A stretch of DNA of 64,000 nt from NCBI RefSeq assembly GCF_040548735.1, contig NZ_JBEPSD010000001.1, positions 248,001 to 312,000 on the forward strand. Reading direction: 5' to 3'. The position numbers and the translations under genes are program-made. Positions 50,093-57,758 of the stretch are shown piece by piece. The DNA comes from Rhodanobacter soli (GTDB lineage Bacteria > Pseudomonadota > Gammaproteobacteria > Xanthomonadales > Rhodanobacteraceae). Under the pieces are notes generated by a model. It saw nothing but the letters and a program-made list of their open reading frames with translations, was not told the origin of the DNA and made no database searches. The first letter of the stretch is position 1, and each line of letters starts with the position of its first letter.

Positions 50093-50437
50093 ATGGTGCG
50101 CATCTACCACAACAACCGCTGCTCCAAGTCGCGCGCCACGCTGGCGCTGCTGGAGGAACACGGCGGCGAAGTCGAGGTGGTCAACTACCTCGACACGCCG
50201 CCGAGCGCGACCGAACTGGCCGTGTTGCTGAAGCAGCTGGGCATGACGGCGCGCGAACTGTTGCGTACCGGCGAAGCGGAATATCAGTCACTCGGACTGG
50301 ATGACCCGGCACTTGATGATGACGCCCTGATCGCCGCCATGGTGGCGCATCCGAAGCTGATCGAACGTCCGATCGTCGTGGCCAATGGCAAGGCCGCGCT
50401 CGGCCGACCGCCGGAAGCGGTGCTGGCGATACTCTGA
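50093..50437 (+). CDS. ArsC-family (glutaredoxin-dependent) arsenate reductase-like protein
   Basis: A 114-residue thioredoxin-fold protein of the ArsC/YffB/Spx group. The catalytic-type cysteine lies in IYHNNRCSKSRATLALLEEH and the conserved RPIVV (IERPIVVANGKAALGRPPEA) follows. This is the ArsC (YfgD-like) arrangement, in which glutathione/glutaredoxin reduce arsenate. No ars operon is adjacent, so a housekeeping role is as likely as resistance. The start at 50093 replaces an upstream TTG start. A 15-bp bidirectional terminator follows. Confidence 0.85.
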   Translation: MVRIYHNNRCSKSRATLALLEEHGGEVEVVNYLDTPPSATELAVLLKQLGMTARELLRTGEAEYQSLGLDDPALDDDALIAAMVAHPKLIERPIVVANGKAALGRPPEAVLAIL

Positions 50438-50453
50438 GCTGGCATGGGTTCTC

Positions 50454-50488
50454 CAACAAAAAGCCGCCCATGAGGCGGCTTTTTGTTG
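50454..50488. terminator. bidirectional rho-independent terminator
   Basis: Perfect 15-bp stem CAACAAAAAGCCGCC/GGCGGCTTTTTGTTG with a CATGA loop, between convergent arsC-like and nitrilase-family genes. It is the strongest terminator of the window. Confidence 0.95.
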
Positions 50489-50506
50489 TCCACGATGAAG
50501 CATGGA

Positions 50507-51322
50507 TCAACCCGGATCGAGCGAGAACGTGTCGGCATCCATCCACGCCGGAAAGCGTTCACGATGCGCCAGCAGCGGTGCCGGATCCAGCGTGACCGTC
50601 ACCACCTGCTCCTGCGTGCCCAGTTCCACCAGCGGCTCGCCGACCGGGCCGATCACCGCGCTGTCGCCGGCATAGGGAATCTCGTTGCCGTCCACGCCAA
50701 CCCGGTTCACCCCGACCACGTAGCTGAGGTTCTCGATCGCCCGTGCACGCAGCAACGTGCGCCAGGGTTGCCGGCGCGGCGCCGGCCAGTTCGCCACGAA
50801 CAGCGCCAGGTCGTAATCCATGCCGCCATTCGCCGAAGCCAGCCGGCGATTGCGCAGCCACACCGGGAAGCGCAGGTCGTAGCAGACCTGCGGCAGGATG
50901 CGCCAACCCTTCAGCTCCACGATCAGGCGCTGGCTGCCGCTGCCGTAGCGGGTGTGCTCGCCGGCCATGCGGAACAGGTGGCGCTTGTCGTACTGCTCGA
51001 AGCTGCCGTCCGGCCGCACCCACAGCAGGCGGTTGTAGACGACGCCATTCTCGCGGATCGCCAGGCTGCCGCAGATCACCGCACCCGCCTCGATCGCCAG
51101 CGCGCGCAGCCAGGCCACGCCCTCGCCGTCCATGGTGTCGGCGCTGGCCTGGATGTCGTTGCTGAAGCCGGACAGGAAGGTCTCCGGAAGCACGATCAGA
51201 TCGCTGCCGATGGCCTGGCGCACCAGCGCGCCGTAGTAGTCGCGATTGGCCGGTGCGTCGTGCCAGCGGGTGGCGCCCTGCACCAGCGAGACCCTTAGTG
51301 TTTGCATGGTCAGAGCCGGCAT
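50507..51322 (-). CDS. carbon-nitrogen hydrolase, probable omega-amidase (YafV/Nit2-like)
   Basis: A 271-residue nitrilase-superfamily enzyme. The catalytic triad is visible: E47 in DLIVLPETFLSGFS, K113 in QYDKRHLFRMAGEH and C147 in ILPQVCYDLRFPVWL. The FRMAGEHTRYGSGSQ insert matches YafV omega-amidases, which hydrolyse 2-oxoglutaramate and 2-oxosuccinamate. The start at 51322 is preferred because GGAG lies 6 bases upstream; it overlaps the aminotransferase stop by 13 bases (51307 is the alternative). Coupling to an aminotransferase fits the glutamine transaminase-omega-amidase pathway. Confidence 0.88.
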   Translation of the reverse strand: MPALTMQTLRVSLVQGATRWHDAPANRDYYGALVRQAIGSDLIVLPETFLSGFSNDIQASADTMDGEGVAWLRALAIEAGAVICGSLAIRENGVVYNRLLWVRPDGSFEQYDKRHLFRMAGEHTRYGSGSQRLIVELKGWRILPQVCYDLRFPVWLRNRRLASANGGMDYDLALFVANWPAPRRQPWRTLLRARAIENLSYVVGVNRVGVDGNEIPYAGDSAVIGPVGEPLVELGTQEQVVTVTLDPAPLLAHRERFPAWMDADTFSLDPG

Positions 51323-52455
51323 AGCCGCTCCGCCGCCGCTTCCATCGTGGCGTCGCTCTTGGCGAAGCACAGCCGCAGCAGGCGCGTATCCGGCGCGCGC
51401 TCATAAAACGGCGACAACGGAATCGCCGCCACGCCGGCGTGTTCGACCAGCCACTTGCTGAACGCCAGATCGTCCTCGTCGCGGATGGCCGAATAGTCGA
51501 CGAGCTGGAAGTAACCGCCCGGCACGTCGAGCAGCTTGAGGCGCGACGGCGCCAGCAGCGCGCGGAAGCGGTCGCGCTTGGCCTGGTAGAACGCCGGCAA
51601 TTCCAGGTAGTGCTGCGGCGTGCTGGCCATGAATTCGGCGAACGCCACCTGCGCGGGGTGGAAGGTGCAGAACGTGAGGTACTGGTGCACCTTGCGGAAC
51701 TCCGCGGTCAGCGCGGCCGGTGCCACCGCATAACCCACTTTCCAGCCGGTGCAGTGATAGGTCTTGCCGAACGAGGAGATCACGATGCTGCGCCCGGCCA
51801 GCTCCGGGTGGCGCAGCACGCTCTCGTGCTGCGCACCGTCGTAGACGATGTGTTCGTACACTTCGTCCGACAACACCACGATATCGGTATCGCGCACGAT
51901 CGCTGCCAGCTCTTCCAGGTCGGCCGACGACAGCACCGCGCCGGACGGGTTGTGCGGGCTGTTGATCATGATCATGCGCGTCTTCGGCGTCACTGCATCA
52001 CGCACACGCTGCCAGTCGATCGCGAACGCCGGCACGGTCAGCGGGATGTGCACCGCCCGCGCGCCCTGCAGTTCGATGGCCGGCTCGTAGCAGTCGTAGG
52101 CCGGATCGAACACGATCACCTCCTCGCCCGCGCGCACCGTCGCGGCGATCGCCGCGAAGATCGCCTCGGTGGCGCCGGAGGTGAGCGTGATGTCGGTATC
52201 GACGTTGAGCCTGCGGCCGTACAGCTTTTCGGTCTTCAGCACGATCTGCTCGCGCAGGGCCGCGATGCCGTGCATCGGCGCGTACTGGTTGCGGCCTTCG
52301 TTCATGGCGCGGTTCAGCGCGTCGCGCAGCCCCTGCGGCGGCTCGAAGTCCGGGAATCCCTGGCCCAGGTTGACCGCCTTGTGCTCCAGCGCGAGCTGGC
52401 TCATCACACTGAAGATGGTGGTACCGACTTTGGGGAGCTTGGTAGCGATCATCAT
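51310..52455 (-). CDS. methionine/glutamine-type PLP aminotransferase (YbdL-like)
   Basis: A 381-residue class I aminotransferase of the YbdL/kynurenine aminotransferase (GTK) branch. Features are the N-terminus VGTTIFSVMSQLALEHKAVN, NLGQGFPDFEPPQGLRDAL, NSPHNPSGAVLSSADLEEL, VVLSDEVYEHIVYDGAQH and K231 in SSFGKTYHCTGWKVGYAVAP. YbdL enzymes use methionine, glutamine, aromatic residues and histidine; with the adjacent omega-amidase it likely converts 2-oxo-4-methylthiobutyrate to methionine using glutamine as donor. Two adjacent ATGs (52455 and 52452) may start it, with no strong ribosome site. Confidence 0.87.
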   Translation of the reverse strand: MMIATKLPKVGTTIFSVMSQLALEHKAVNLGQGFPDFEPPQGLRDALNRAMNEGRNQYAPMHGIAALREQIVLKTEKLYGRRLNVDTDITLTSGATEAIFAAIAATVRAGEEVIVFDPAYDCYEPAIELQGARAVHIPLTVPAFAIDWQRVRDAVTPKTRMIMINSPHNPSGAVLSSADLEELAAIVRDTDIVVLSDEVYEHIVYDGAQHESVLRHPELAGRSIVISSFGKTYHCTGWKVGYAVAPAALTAEFRKVHQYLTFCTFHPAQVAFAEFMASTPQHYLELPAFYQAKRDRFRALLAPSRLKLLDVPGGYFQLVDYSAIRDEDDLAFSKWLVEHAGVAAIPLSPFYERAPDTRLLRLCFAKSDATMEAAAERLCRL

Positions 52456-52513
52456 TTGGCCGTATAAATGTCCGTAAACCCGGCAGCGTACTGCATCGGG
52501 GCCACCATGTGCA

Positions 52514-53500
52514 TCACGCCGGCGGAAGTTCAGCCAGCGGGCGCTGCTTGCACTGCTCATGCTTCAGCAAGGTCGTTGCCGGCAGCCGCTCGGCCAGGAA
52601 GTCGACCAGGGCGCGTACGCCGGGCAGCATGCCGCGCCGGCTGGGATAGACGAAATGCATGGTGCCCTCAGGCACGCTCCACTCCGGCAGCACCACCTCG
52701 AGCTCGCCGCGGGTGATCGCCGGCGCGCAGACGAACTCCGGCAGCAGCGCCACGCCCATGCCGCGGCGGGCCGCCTCCAGCAGCACCGCGAAGTCGCCGG
52801 TGATCAGGCGCGCCTGTACCTCGACATTGACCTGCTCGCCGTTCGCACCGATCAGTTCCCACACTTGCGCGCCTTCGTGCTCGCGCATCGACAGCGCGGG
52901 CAGTTTGGCCAGTTCCTCCGGCATGACCGGACGGCCCTGGGCCTTCAGCAAGGCGGGGCTGGCCACCAGCTTGGTACGCGACTGGCCGAATGTACGGATC
53001 ACCAGGTTTGCATCCGTGTCCAGCTTGCTGCGCACGCGGATCGCCAGATCGTAGCCCTCGCCGATCACGTCGACCCGGCGGTCGCTGGACAGCACGCGCA
53101 CCTGCATCTTCGGGTACAGCGCGAGAAAATCCGGCAGCACGTACGCCATAACCGTCTGCGTCAGCGACACCGGGCAACTCAAGCGCACCACGCCGCGCGG
53201 CTCCGCGCGCAATTCGTCCACCGCGTCCTGCGCCGCCTGCGCCTCTTCCAGCACGGCGCGGCAATGCGCGTAGAAGCGCTCGCCCACTTCGGTCACCACA
53301 AAGCGCCTCGTGGTCCGCTGCAGCAGGCGCACACCCAGCCGTTCCTCCAACTGGGCCACGCGCTTGCTCAGGCGCGACTTCGGTACGCCCAGCGCGCGGC
53401 CGGCCGCGGAAAAACCGCCGTGCTCGACCACCGCCGCAAAGAAGTACAGATCGTTGAGGTCCTGCAGGGCACCGCTCAATACTGCCATGATCGTTTCCAT
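52514..53500 (-). CDS. LysR-family regulator divergent from azoR
   Basis: A 328-residue LTTR of the AaeR/DmlR-like group: winged HTH (about 15-75, LYFFAAVVEHGGFSAAGRAL, GVPKSRLSKRVAQLEERLGV, LLQRTTRRFVVTEVG) and an effector-binding domain (VVRLSCPVSLTQTVMAYVLP, GEGYDLAIRVRSKLD, LLEAARRGMGVALLPEF). It is divergent from azoR with 99 bases between starts, so it probably controls azoR and itself. Starts at 53500 and 53488 are both possible. Confidence 0.88.
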   Translation of the reverse strand: METIMAVLSGALQDLNDLYFFAAVVEHGGFSAAGRALGVPKSRLSKRVAQLEERLGVRLLQRTTRRFVVTEVGERFYAHCRAVLEEAQAAQDAVDELRAEPRGVVRLSCPVSLTQTVMAYVLPDFLALYPKMQVRVLSSDRRVDVIGEGYDLAIRVRSKLDTDANLVIRTFGQSRTKLVASPALLKAQGRPVMPEELAKLPALSMREHEGAQVWELIGANGEQVNVEVQARLITGDFAVLLEAARRGMGVALLPEFVCAPAITRGELEVVLPEWSVPEGTMHFVYPSRRGMLPGVRALVDFLAERLPATTLLKHEQCKQRPLAELPPA

Positions 53501-53507
53501 TAAAGAA

Positions 53508-53536
53508 CGATAAGTCCGATAACTGCCATCTTATCG
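53508..53536. promoter_or_regulatory. candidate LysR operator between lysR and azoR
   Basis: A perfect 7-bp inverted repeat CGATAAG/CTTATCG with a 15-base spacer lies in the 99-bp divergent region, close to the lysR start and upstream of azoR. LTTR sites are dyads in exactly this setting. Confidence 0.5.
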
Positions 53537-53599
53537 ACGCATTGTTTCAAATATATCCTGATTCCATCGCCAAATGTTGGCCTGACCAGGAAAGCTCTC

Positions 53600-54184
53600 A
53601 TGAAACTCTTGCATATCGATTCCAGCGCGCTGGGTGGTTATTCGGTGTCGCGCCAGCTGACCGCCGACATCGTAGCCGAGCTGAAGCGCGCCACGCCCAA
53701 TCTCGCCATCCGTTATCACGACCTGGCCGCACAGCCGCTGCCGCACTGGACCCCGGTGGCCGACGCCAGCGACCCCGCCGCCGTGCTGAGTACGGAGATG
53801 CTGGAAGAGTTCCTTGCCGCCGACGTGGTGGTGATCGGCGCGCCGATGTACAACTTCGCCATCTCCAGCCAGCTCAAGGCGTGGCTCGACCGCATCCTGG
53901 TTGCCGGCAAGACTTTCCGCTACACGGCGAACGGCCCCGAAGGCCTGGCCGGCGGCAAGCGGGTGATCGTCGCCTCCAGCCGCGGCGGCTTCTACGGCAA
54001 GGACACGCCTGCCGCCGCGATGGATTTCCAGGAACCCTACTTGCGTGCGGCGTTTGCCTTCATCGGCATCCACGACGTCGAGTTCGTGCGGGCCGAAGGC
54101 ATCGCGATCGGCGACGAGCAGAAGGCTGCGGCGCTGAAGTCCGCGCGCAGCACGATCGGGACGCTGGTCGCCAAGGCCGCCTGA
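53600..54184 (+). CDS. azoR: FMN-dependent NADH:azoreductase / quinone reductase
   Basis: A 194-residue flavodoxin-fold enzyme. The N-terminal [20 protein letters not shown] contains the FMN phosphate-binding serines; [20 protein letters not shown] is the family signature and [18 protein letters not shown] binds the isoalloxazine. AzoR reduces azo dyes and quinones by two-electron transfer with NADH and protects from quinone/thiol stress. AGGAAAG precedes the start. Divergent LysR is the probable regulator. Confidence 0.94.
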   Translation: MKLLHIDSSALGGYSVSRQLTADIVAELKRATPNLAIRYHDLAAQPLPHWTPVADASDPAAVLSTEMLEEFLAADVVVIGAPMYNFAISSQLKAWLDRILVAGKTFRYTANGPEGLAGGKRVIVASSRGGFYGKDTPAAAMDFQEPYLRAAFAFIGIHDVEFVRAEGIAIGDEQKAAALKSARSTIGTLVAKAA

Positions 54185-54201
54185 TCCCCCTGCCGCCAGG
54201 C

Positions 54202-54233
54202 AAACGCCCCTCTTCCTGCCGAAGAGGGCGTTT
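54202..54233 (+). terminator. terminator of azoR
   Basis: Stem AAACGCCCCTCTTC with GAAGAGGGCGTTT (one bulged C) and a 5-base loop, TTT on the 3' arm, 17 bases after the azoR stop. Confidence 0.85.
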
Positions 54234-54326
54234 GCCGTCACGCGGCGGGCGAGCCGTGACCGCCCTGCTGGAAAAACCGCGCGCGGACCGACACACTGCG
54301 GATTCATCCGTCACAGGAATCCGTGC

Positions 54327-55994
54327 ATGAAACGCTCGCTACGCCTCTCCCTGCTCGCCCTGCTGGCGCTGGCGCCGGCCGTGCAGGCCGCCGACCTGCT
54401 GGTCGACAACGTCAACGGCTACACGCTGGACAGCCACGGCAAGCTGCAGCATTTCCAGGCGCTGCTGGTCGACCAGGGTAAGGTGATCGCCACCGGCAGC
54501 CATGCCGAACTGGCCAGCCGCGCCGGCGACGCCAAGGTGATCGATGGCCACGGCAAGACCCTGCTGCCCGGCCTGATCGACGCCCACGGCCACGTGCTGG
54601 AACTCGGCTACGCACGCAACAACGTCGACCTTGCCGGCACGAAGTCGCTGGACGAGGCGCTGGCGAAGGTGAAGGCGTATGCCGCGGCGCACCCCGAGGC
54701 GAAATGGATCCTCGGCAGCGGCTGGAACCAGGAAATCTGGAAGCTGGGCCGCTTCCCCACCGCGAAGGAACTCGACACTGCGGTTGCCGACCGCCCGGTC
54801 TGGCTGAGTCGCGTCGACGGCCACGCCGGCTGGGCCAACAGCGCCGCCATCAAGCTGGCCGGGGTCGACAAGGCCAGCAAGGACCCCAACGGCGGGCGCA
54901 TCGAACGCGATGCCGGCGGCAACCCGACCGGTGTCTTCGTCGACGGCGCCACCGCGCTGATCGATGCGAAAGTCCCGCCGCCGACCCCGCAGCAGAAGGC
55001 CGCCGCGCTGGATACCGCGCTGGCCGAGATGGCCAGCGTCGGCCTCACCGGCGTCGGCGATGCCGGCATCGACCTAGCCAACTACGAGCTGTATCGGCAG
55101 TACGCCGACCAGCACAAGCTGACTGCGCGCATCTACGCGATGATCCGGGGCACCGGCGATGACTTCGACACGATCAGCAAGGATGGCCCGCTGATCGGTT
55201 ATGGCAATGACTTCCTCACGGTACGCGCGGTCAAGCTGTTCGCCGACGGCGCGCTGGGCAGCCGCGGCGCTGCGATGCTCGCGCCCTACTCCGACGACCC
55301 GCACAACCGCGGCCTGCTGTTCCTGAAACCTGCGGAGCTGACCGCGGAGATCGGCAAGGCGCTGGGCAAGGGCTACCAGGTCGCCGTCCATGCGATCGGC
55401 GACCACGCCAATCGCGAGGTGCTGGACAGCTACGCAGCGGCCTACAAGACCCATCCCGACGGCATCGCGCGGCGCAACCGGGTCGAGCATGCGCAGATCG
55501 TCTCGCTCAAGGACATCCCGCGCTTCGTGCCGCTGCAGCTGATCGCCTCGATGCAGCCGACCCATGCCACCTCCGACATGAACATGGCGGAAGACCGCAT
55601 CGGCCACGAGCGGATCAAGGGTGCCTACGCCTGGCAGCGCTTCCTCAAGCAGGGAACGATCGTCGCCGGCGGCTCGGATTTCCCGGTGGAATCGCCGAAC
55701 CCGTTCTACGGCCTGTACTCAGCGATCACCCGCGAGGATCACGCCGGCCAGCCGCCGGGCGGCTGGTACCCGGACCAGGACATGACGCCGGCCGAGGCAT
55801 TGCGCGCGTTCACCCTCGACGCGGCCTACGCGGAGCATGCGGAAAATACCCTGGGCACGCTGGAGCCGGGCAAGTGGGCCGACTTCATCCTGATCGACCA
55901 CGATATCTTCAAGGACCCCGCGAGCAAGATCTGGAACACGAAGGTGTTGCAGACCTGGGTCGGCGGCAAGCAGGTCTACGCCGCGCAGGATTGA
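54327..55994 (+). CDS. exported metal-dependent amidohydrolase (YtcJ-like, Amidohydro_3)
   Basis: A 555-residue protein with a signal peptide (SLLALLALAPAVQAADLLVD, cleaved after QA) and an amidohydrolase barrel. The N-terminal HxH metal motif is LPGLIDAHGHVLELG, later metal ligands are likely in VAVHAIGDHANREVLDSYA and RRNRVEHAQIVSL, and the end has AGGSDFPVESPNPFYGLYSA with the catalytic Asp. The C-terminal LGTLEPGKWADFILIDHD is typical of the family. The substrate is unknown (YtcJ group includes N-substituted formamide deformylases). The presence of a signal peptide makes it periplasmic. Confidence 0.88.
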   Translation: MKRSLRLSLLALLALAPAVQAADLLVDNVNGYTLDSHGKLQHFQALLVDQGKVIATGSHAELASRAGDAKVIDGHGKTLLPGLIDAHGHVLELGYARNNVDLAGTKSLDEALAKVKAYAAAHPEAKWILGSGWNQEIWKLGRFPTAKELDTAVADRPVWLSRVDGHAGWANSAAIKLAGVDKASKDPNGGRIERDAGGNPTGVFVDGATALIDAKVPPPTPQQKAAALDTALAEMASVGLTGVGDAGIDLANYELYRQYADQHKLTARIYAMIRGTGDDFDTISKDGPLIGYGNDFLTVRAVKLFADGALGSRGAAMLAPYSDDPHNRGLLFLKPAELTAEIGKALGKGYQVAVHAIGDHANREVLDSYAAAYKTHPDGIARRNRVEHAQIVSLKDIPRFVPLQLIASMQPTHATSDMNMAEDRIGHERIKGAYAWQRFLKQGTIVAGGSDFPVESPNPFYGLYSAITREDHAGQPPGGWYPDQDMTPAEALRAFTLDAAYAEHAENTLGTLEPGKWADFILIDHDIFKDPASKIWNTKVLQTWVGGKQVYAAQD

Positions 55995-56012
55995 TCGGAT
56001 GAATCGCACGCG

Positions 56013-56040
56013 CAAAGGCCGGCTGCGAGGCCGGCCTTTG
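56013..56040. terminator. hairpin terminator between amidohydrolase and SDR genes
   Basis: Perfect 11-bp stem CAAAGGCCGGC/GCCGGCCTTTG between convergent genes, loop of 6 bases. Confidence 0.8.
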
Positions 56041-56049
56041 CGTTGCTGA

Positions 56050-56835
56050 TCAGATCGTCGAAGTCTTGCCGCCGTCCATCGGGATGATGGCGCCAGTGAC
56101 ATAGCTGGCGCGTGCCGAGGCCAGGAAAACCGCCACGTCGGCGATCTCCGCCGGTTCGGCCATGCGGCCCAGCGGAATGTCGGCGAGCTGTGCGGCCAGC
56201 AGTTCCTCGCGCGGTCGCCCGCTGGCGCGGACCGCCGCATCCAGACCCTCATCGACCCGACCGGTGCGGGTGATGCCGGGATTGATCGCATTCACCCGCA
56301 CGCCCTTGCCGGCATAGGCATTCGCATAGCCCACGGTGGCCAGCATCAGGGCGGCATTCGCCGCACCGCCACCGATATGCTGCGGATTGGCCTGGCGTCC
56401 GCCCTGCCCGATCACGTTGACGATGCTGCCGCGGCCGCGCGCACTCATGCGACGGATCACCGGGTCGATCACGTGCATGTAGCTGAAGTACTTCGCCTGC
56501 ATCGCCGCCTGCATCGCGGCGACATCCAGCTCATCCGGCGGCGCACGGCGCGCGGCTCCGGCGCAGTTGACCAGCACGTCGACCGGACCATGGTCGTGCT
56601 CGATGCGCTCCACGACCCGTTGTGCCGCCACGCTGTCCTTCAGGTCGGCTGGCTGCACCGCCATCGCCAGGCCGAGCGACTCGAGCTGCTGCTGCGCGGC
56701 GCGCAGGTTCGCCGGATCGCGCGAAACGCCGACCACCTTCGCCCCTTCGCATGCAAACGCGATCGCACAGGCCAGGCCGATGCCCTTGCTGGCGCCGGTG
56801 ACCACCACGACCCGGTCGAGCAATTCGAGATCCAT
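56050..56835 (-). CDS. SDR-family protein with degenerate Ser-Tyr-Lys active site
   Basis: A 261-residue short-chain dehydrogenase/reductase fold. The NAD(P) motif VVVTGASKGIGLACAIA and VDVLVNCAGAARRAPP are intact, as is the C-terminal PEIADVAVFLASARASYVTG, GAIIPMDGG region. The catalytic region however reads SIVNVIGQGGRQANPQHIGG then GAANAALMLATVG, so the canonical Ser, Tyr and Lys (YxxxK) are replaced by I/G at 142-143, G156 and N160. It may bind NAD(P) without classical SDR chemistry, or belong to a divergent SDR branch. GGAGG precedes the start at 56835. Confidence 0.85.
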   Translation of the reverse strand: MDLELLDRVVVVTGASKGIGLACAIAFACEGAKVVGVSRDPANLRAAQQQLESLGLAMAVQPADLKDSVAAQRVVERIEHDHGPVDVLVNCAGAARRAPPDELDVAAMQAAMQAKYFSYMHVIDPVIRRMSARGRGSIVNVIGQGGRQANPQHIGGGAANAALMLATVGYANAYAGKGVRVNAINPGITRTGRVDEGLDAAVRASGRPREELLAAQLADIPLGRMAEPAEIADVAVFLASARASYVTGAIIPMDGGKTSTI

Positions 56836-56969
56836 GCCTGCCTCCGCGTGACTGATATCGGCGCATTGAACCATGTTCGCCGAATACCGCGGGATGACGG
56901 CGGGCAACGGGCGGGCCGCCGTCCAGGCATATAGGCCATCAGTCATGTTGCGAAATCGCATTTGGCCTA

Positions 56970-56997
56970 TTGACGGCTCAAAGTTCAGTGTTATAGT
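56970..56997 (+). promoter_or_regulatory. sigma-70 promoter of the GntR-ABC operon
   Basis: TTGACG (5/6) at 56970-56975 and TATAGT (5/6) at 56992-56997 with a 16-bp spacer. It is the best sigma-70 promoter seen in the window and drives the operon beginning at 57040. Confidence 0.75.
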
Positions 56998-57008
56998 TCA
57001 CTACAACA
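56989..57008. promoter_or_regulatory. GntR (YtrA-type) operator overlapping the -10 box
   Basis: Inverted repeat TGTTATAG-TTCA-CTACAACA with 7 of 8 matching positions covers the -10 and the start-site region. Placement predicts repression by the GntR protein encoded by the second gene of the same operon. Confidence 0.6.
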
Positions 57009-57039
57009 CCACTCAACGAGGTCACTAAGGAGGCCCGTC

Positions 57040-57381
57040 ATGAAAGCGCAGAACCTGATCGCCAGCGTCGCCGCCGTCCTGTTCACCTTCGCCAGCCTGA
57101 GCGCCGTCAACTACAACGTCGACAGCCAGCCGGCCCCGGCCAGCAAGACCAGCGCCACCCCCGTCATCGACCTGGCCCCGGTCCAGGTTCGACCCAGCGC
57201 CGCCGAAATGCGCACCGCTGCCCTGCTGAACGACATCGGCGTCGCGGGCGTCGCCACGATCCCGGCCATCGGGCACCTGGACGGCGCCAGCGACACGGAG
57301 CAGTTCAGCCTGCTCGGGTCGCAGTTGGTCATGCCCTACTATTCGTTTGGCAACAAGTTCGGCCGCATCAGCAAGGAATAA
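57040..57381 (+). CDS. small exported protein, first gene of GntR-ABC operon
   Basis: A 113-residue protein with a signal-peptide-like N-terminus (LIASVAAVLFTFASLSA) and a mature part with conserved-looking PVIDLAPVQVRPSAAEMRTA and a Gly/Phe end PYYSFGNKFGRISKE. I do not recognise a family. AAGGAGG provides a strong ribosome site. Its stop is 2 bases from the GntR start, so it is translated from the same mRNA. It may be a secreted effector or an accessory/sensor of the transporter. Confidence 0.7.
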   Translation: MKAQNLIASVAAVLFTFASLSAVNYNVDSQPAPASKTSATPVIDLAPVQVRPSAAEMRTAALLNDIGVAGVATIPAIGHLDGASDTEQFSLLGSQLVMPYYSFGNKFGRISKE

Positions 57382-57383
57382 AT

Positions 57384-57758
57384 ATGACCATTACCTGGAA
57401 CGACAGCGTCCCGATCTATCGCCAGCTGCAGCAACGCGTGGTGGCGATGATCCTGGACGGCGCCTTGAACGAGGGCGACCCGCTGCCGTCGGTACGCCAG
57501 GTGGCTGCGGACTACCAAATCAATCCGCTGACCGTGTCGAAGGCGTACCAGGAACTGGTCGACGAACAACTGGTGGAAAAACGGAGGGGTCTGGGCATGT
57601 TCGTCATCGAAGGCGCTCGCGAAGCGCTGCTGAAATCCGAACGCGAGCGGTTCTTGCGCGAAGAGTGGCCGGTACTGTTTGCCCGGCTGCAGCGGCTGGG
57701 ACTGGATCTGAAGACGCTGCTGCGCGAAGCCGGCACCGACAAGGAGGAGAAATCATGA
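57384..57758 (+). CDS. GntR-family repressor, YtrA subfamily
   Basis: A 124-residue short GntR protein: winged HTH (about 10-75, IYRQLQQRVVAMILDGALNE, LPSVRQVAADYQINPLTVSK, AYQELVDEQLVEKRRGLGMF) and only a short C-terminal helical tail, as in YtrA regulators of ABC transporters. It overlaps the ATPase gene by 4 bases (ATGA at 57755-57758). A dyad at the operon promoter is the likely operator, so the system is probably autorepressed and induced by a small ligand or envelope stress. Confidence 0.92.
   Translation: MTITWNDSVPIYRQLQQRVVAMILDGALNEGDPLPSVRQVAADYQINPLTVSKAYQELVDEQLVEKRRGLGMFVIEGAREALLKSERERFLREEWPVLFARLQRLGLDLKTLLREAGTDKEEKS

Noticed and set aside
56050-56835. 3-hydroxybutyrate dehydrogenase completing the PHB pathway
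   Set aside because: The SDR lacks the Tyr-Lys pair that BdhA needs and lies 19 kb from the PHB genes.
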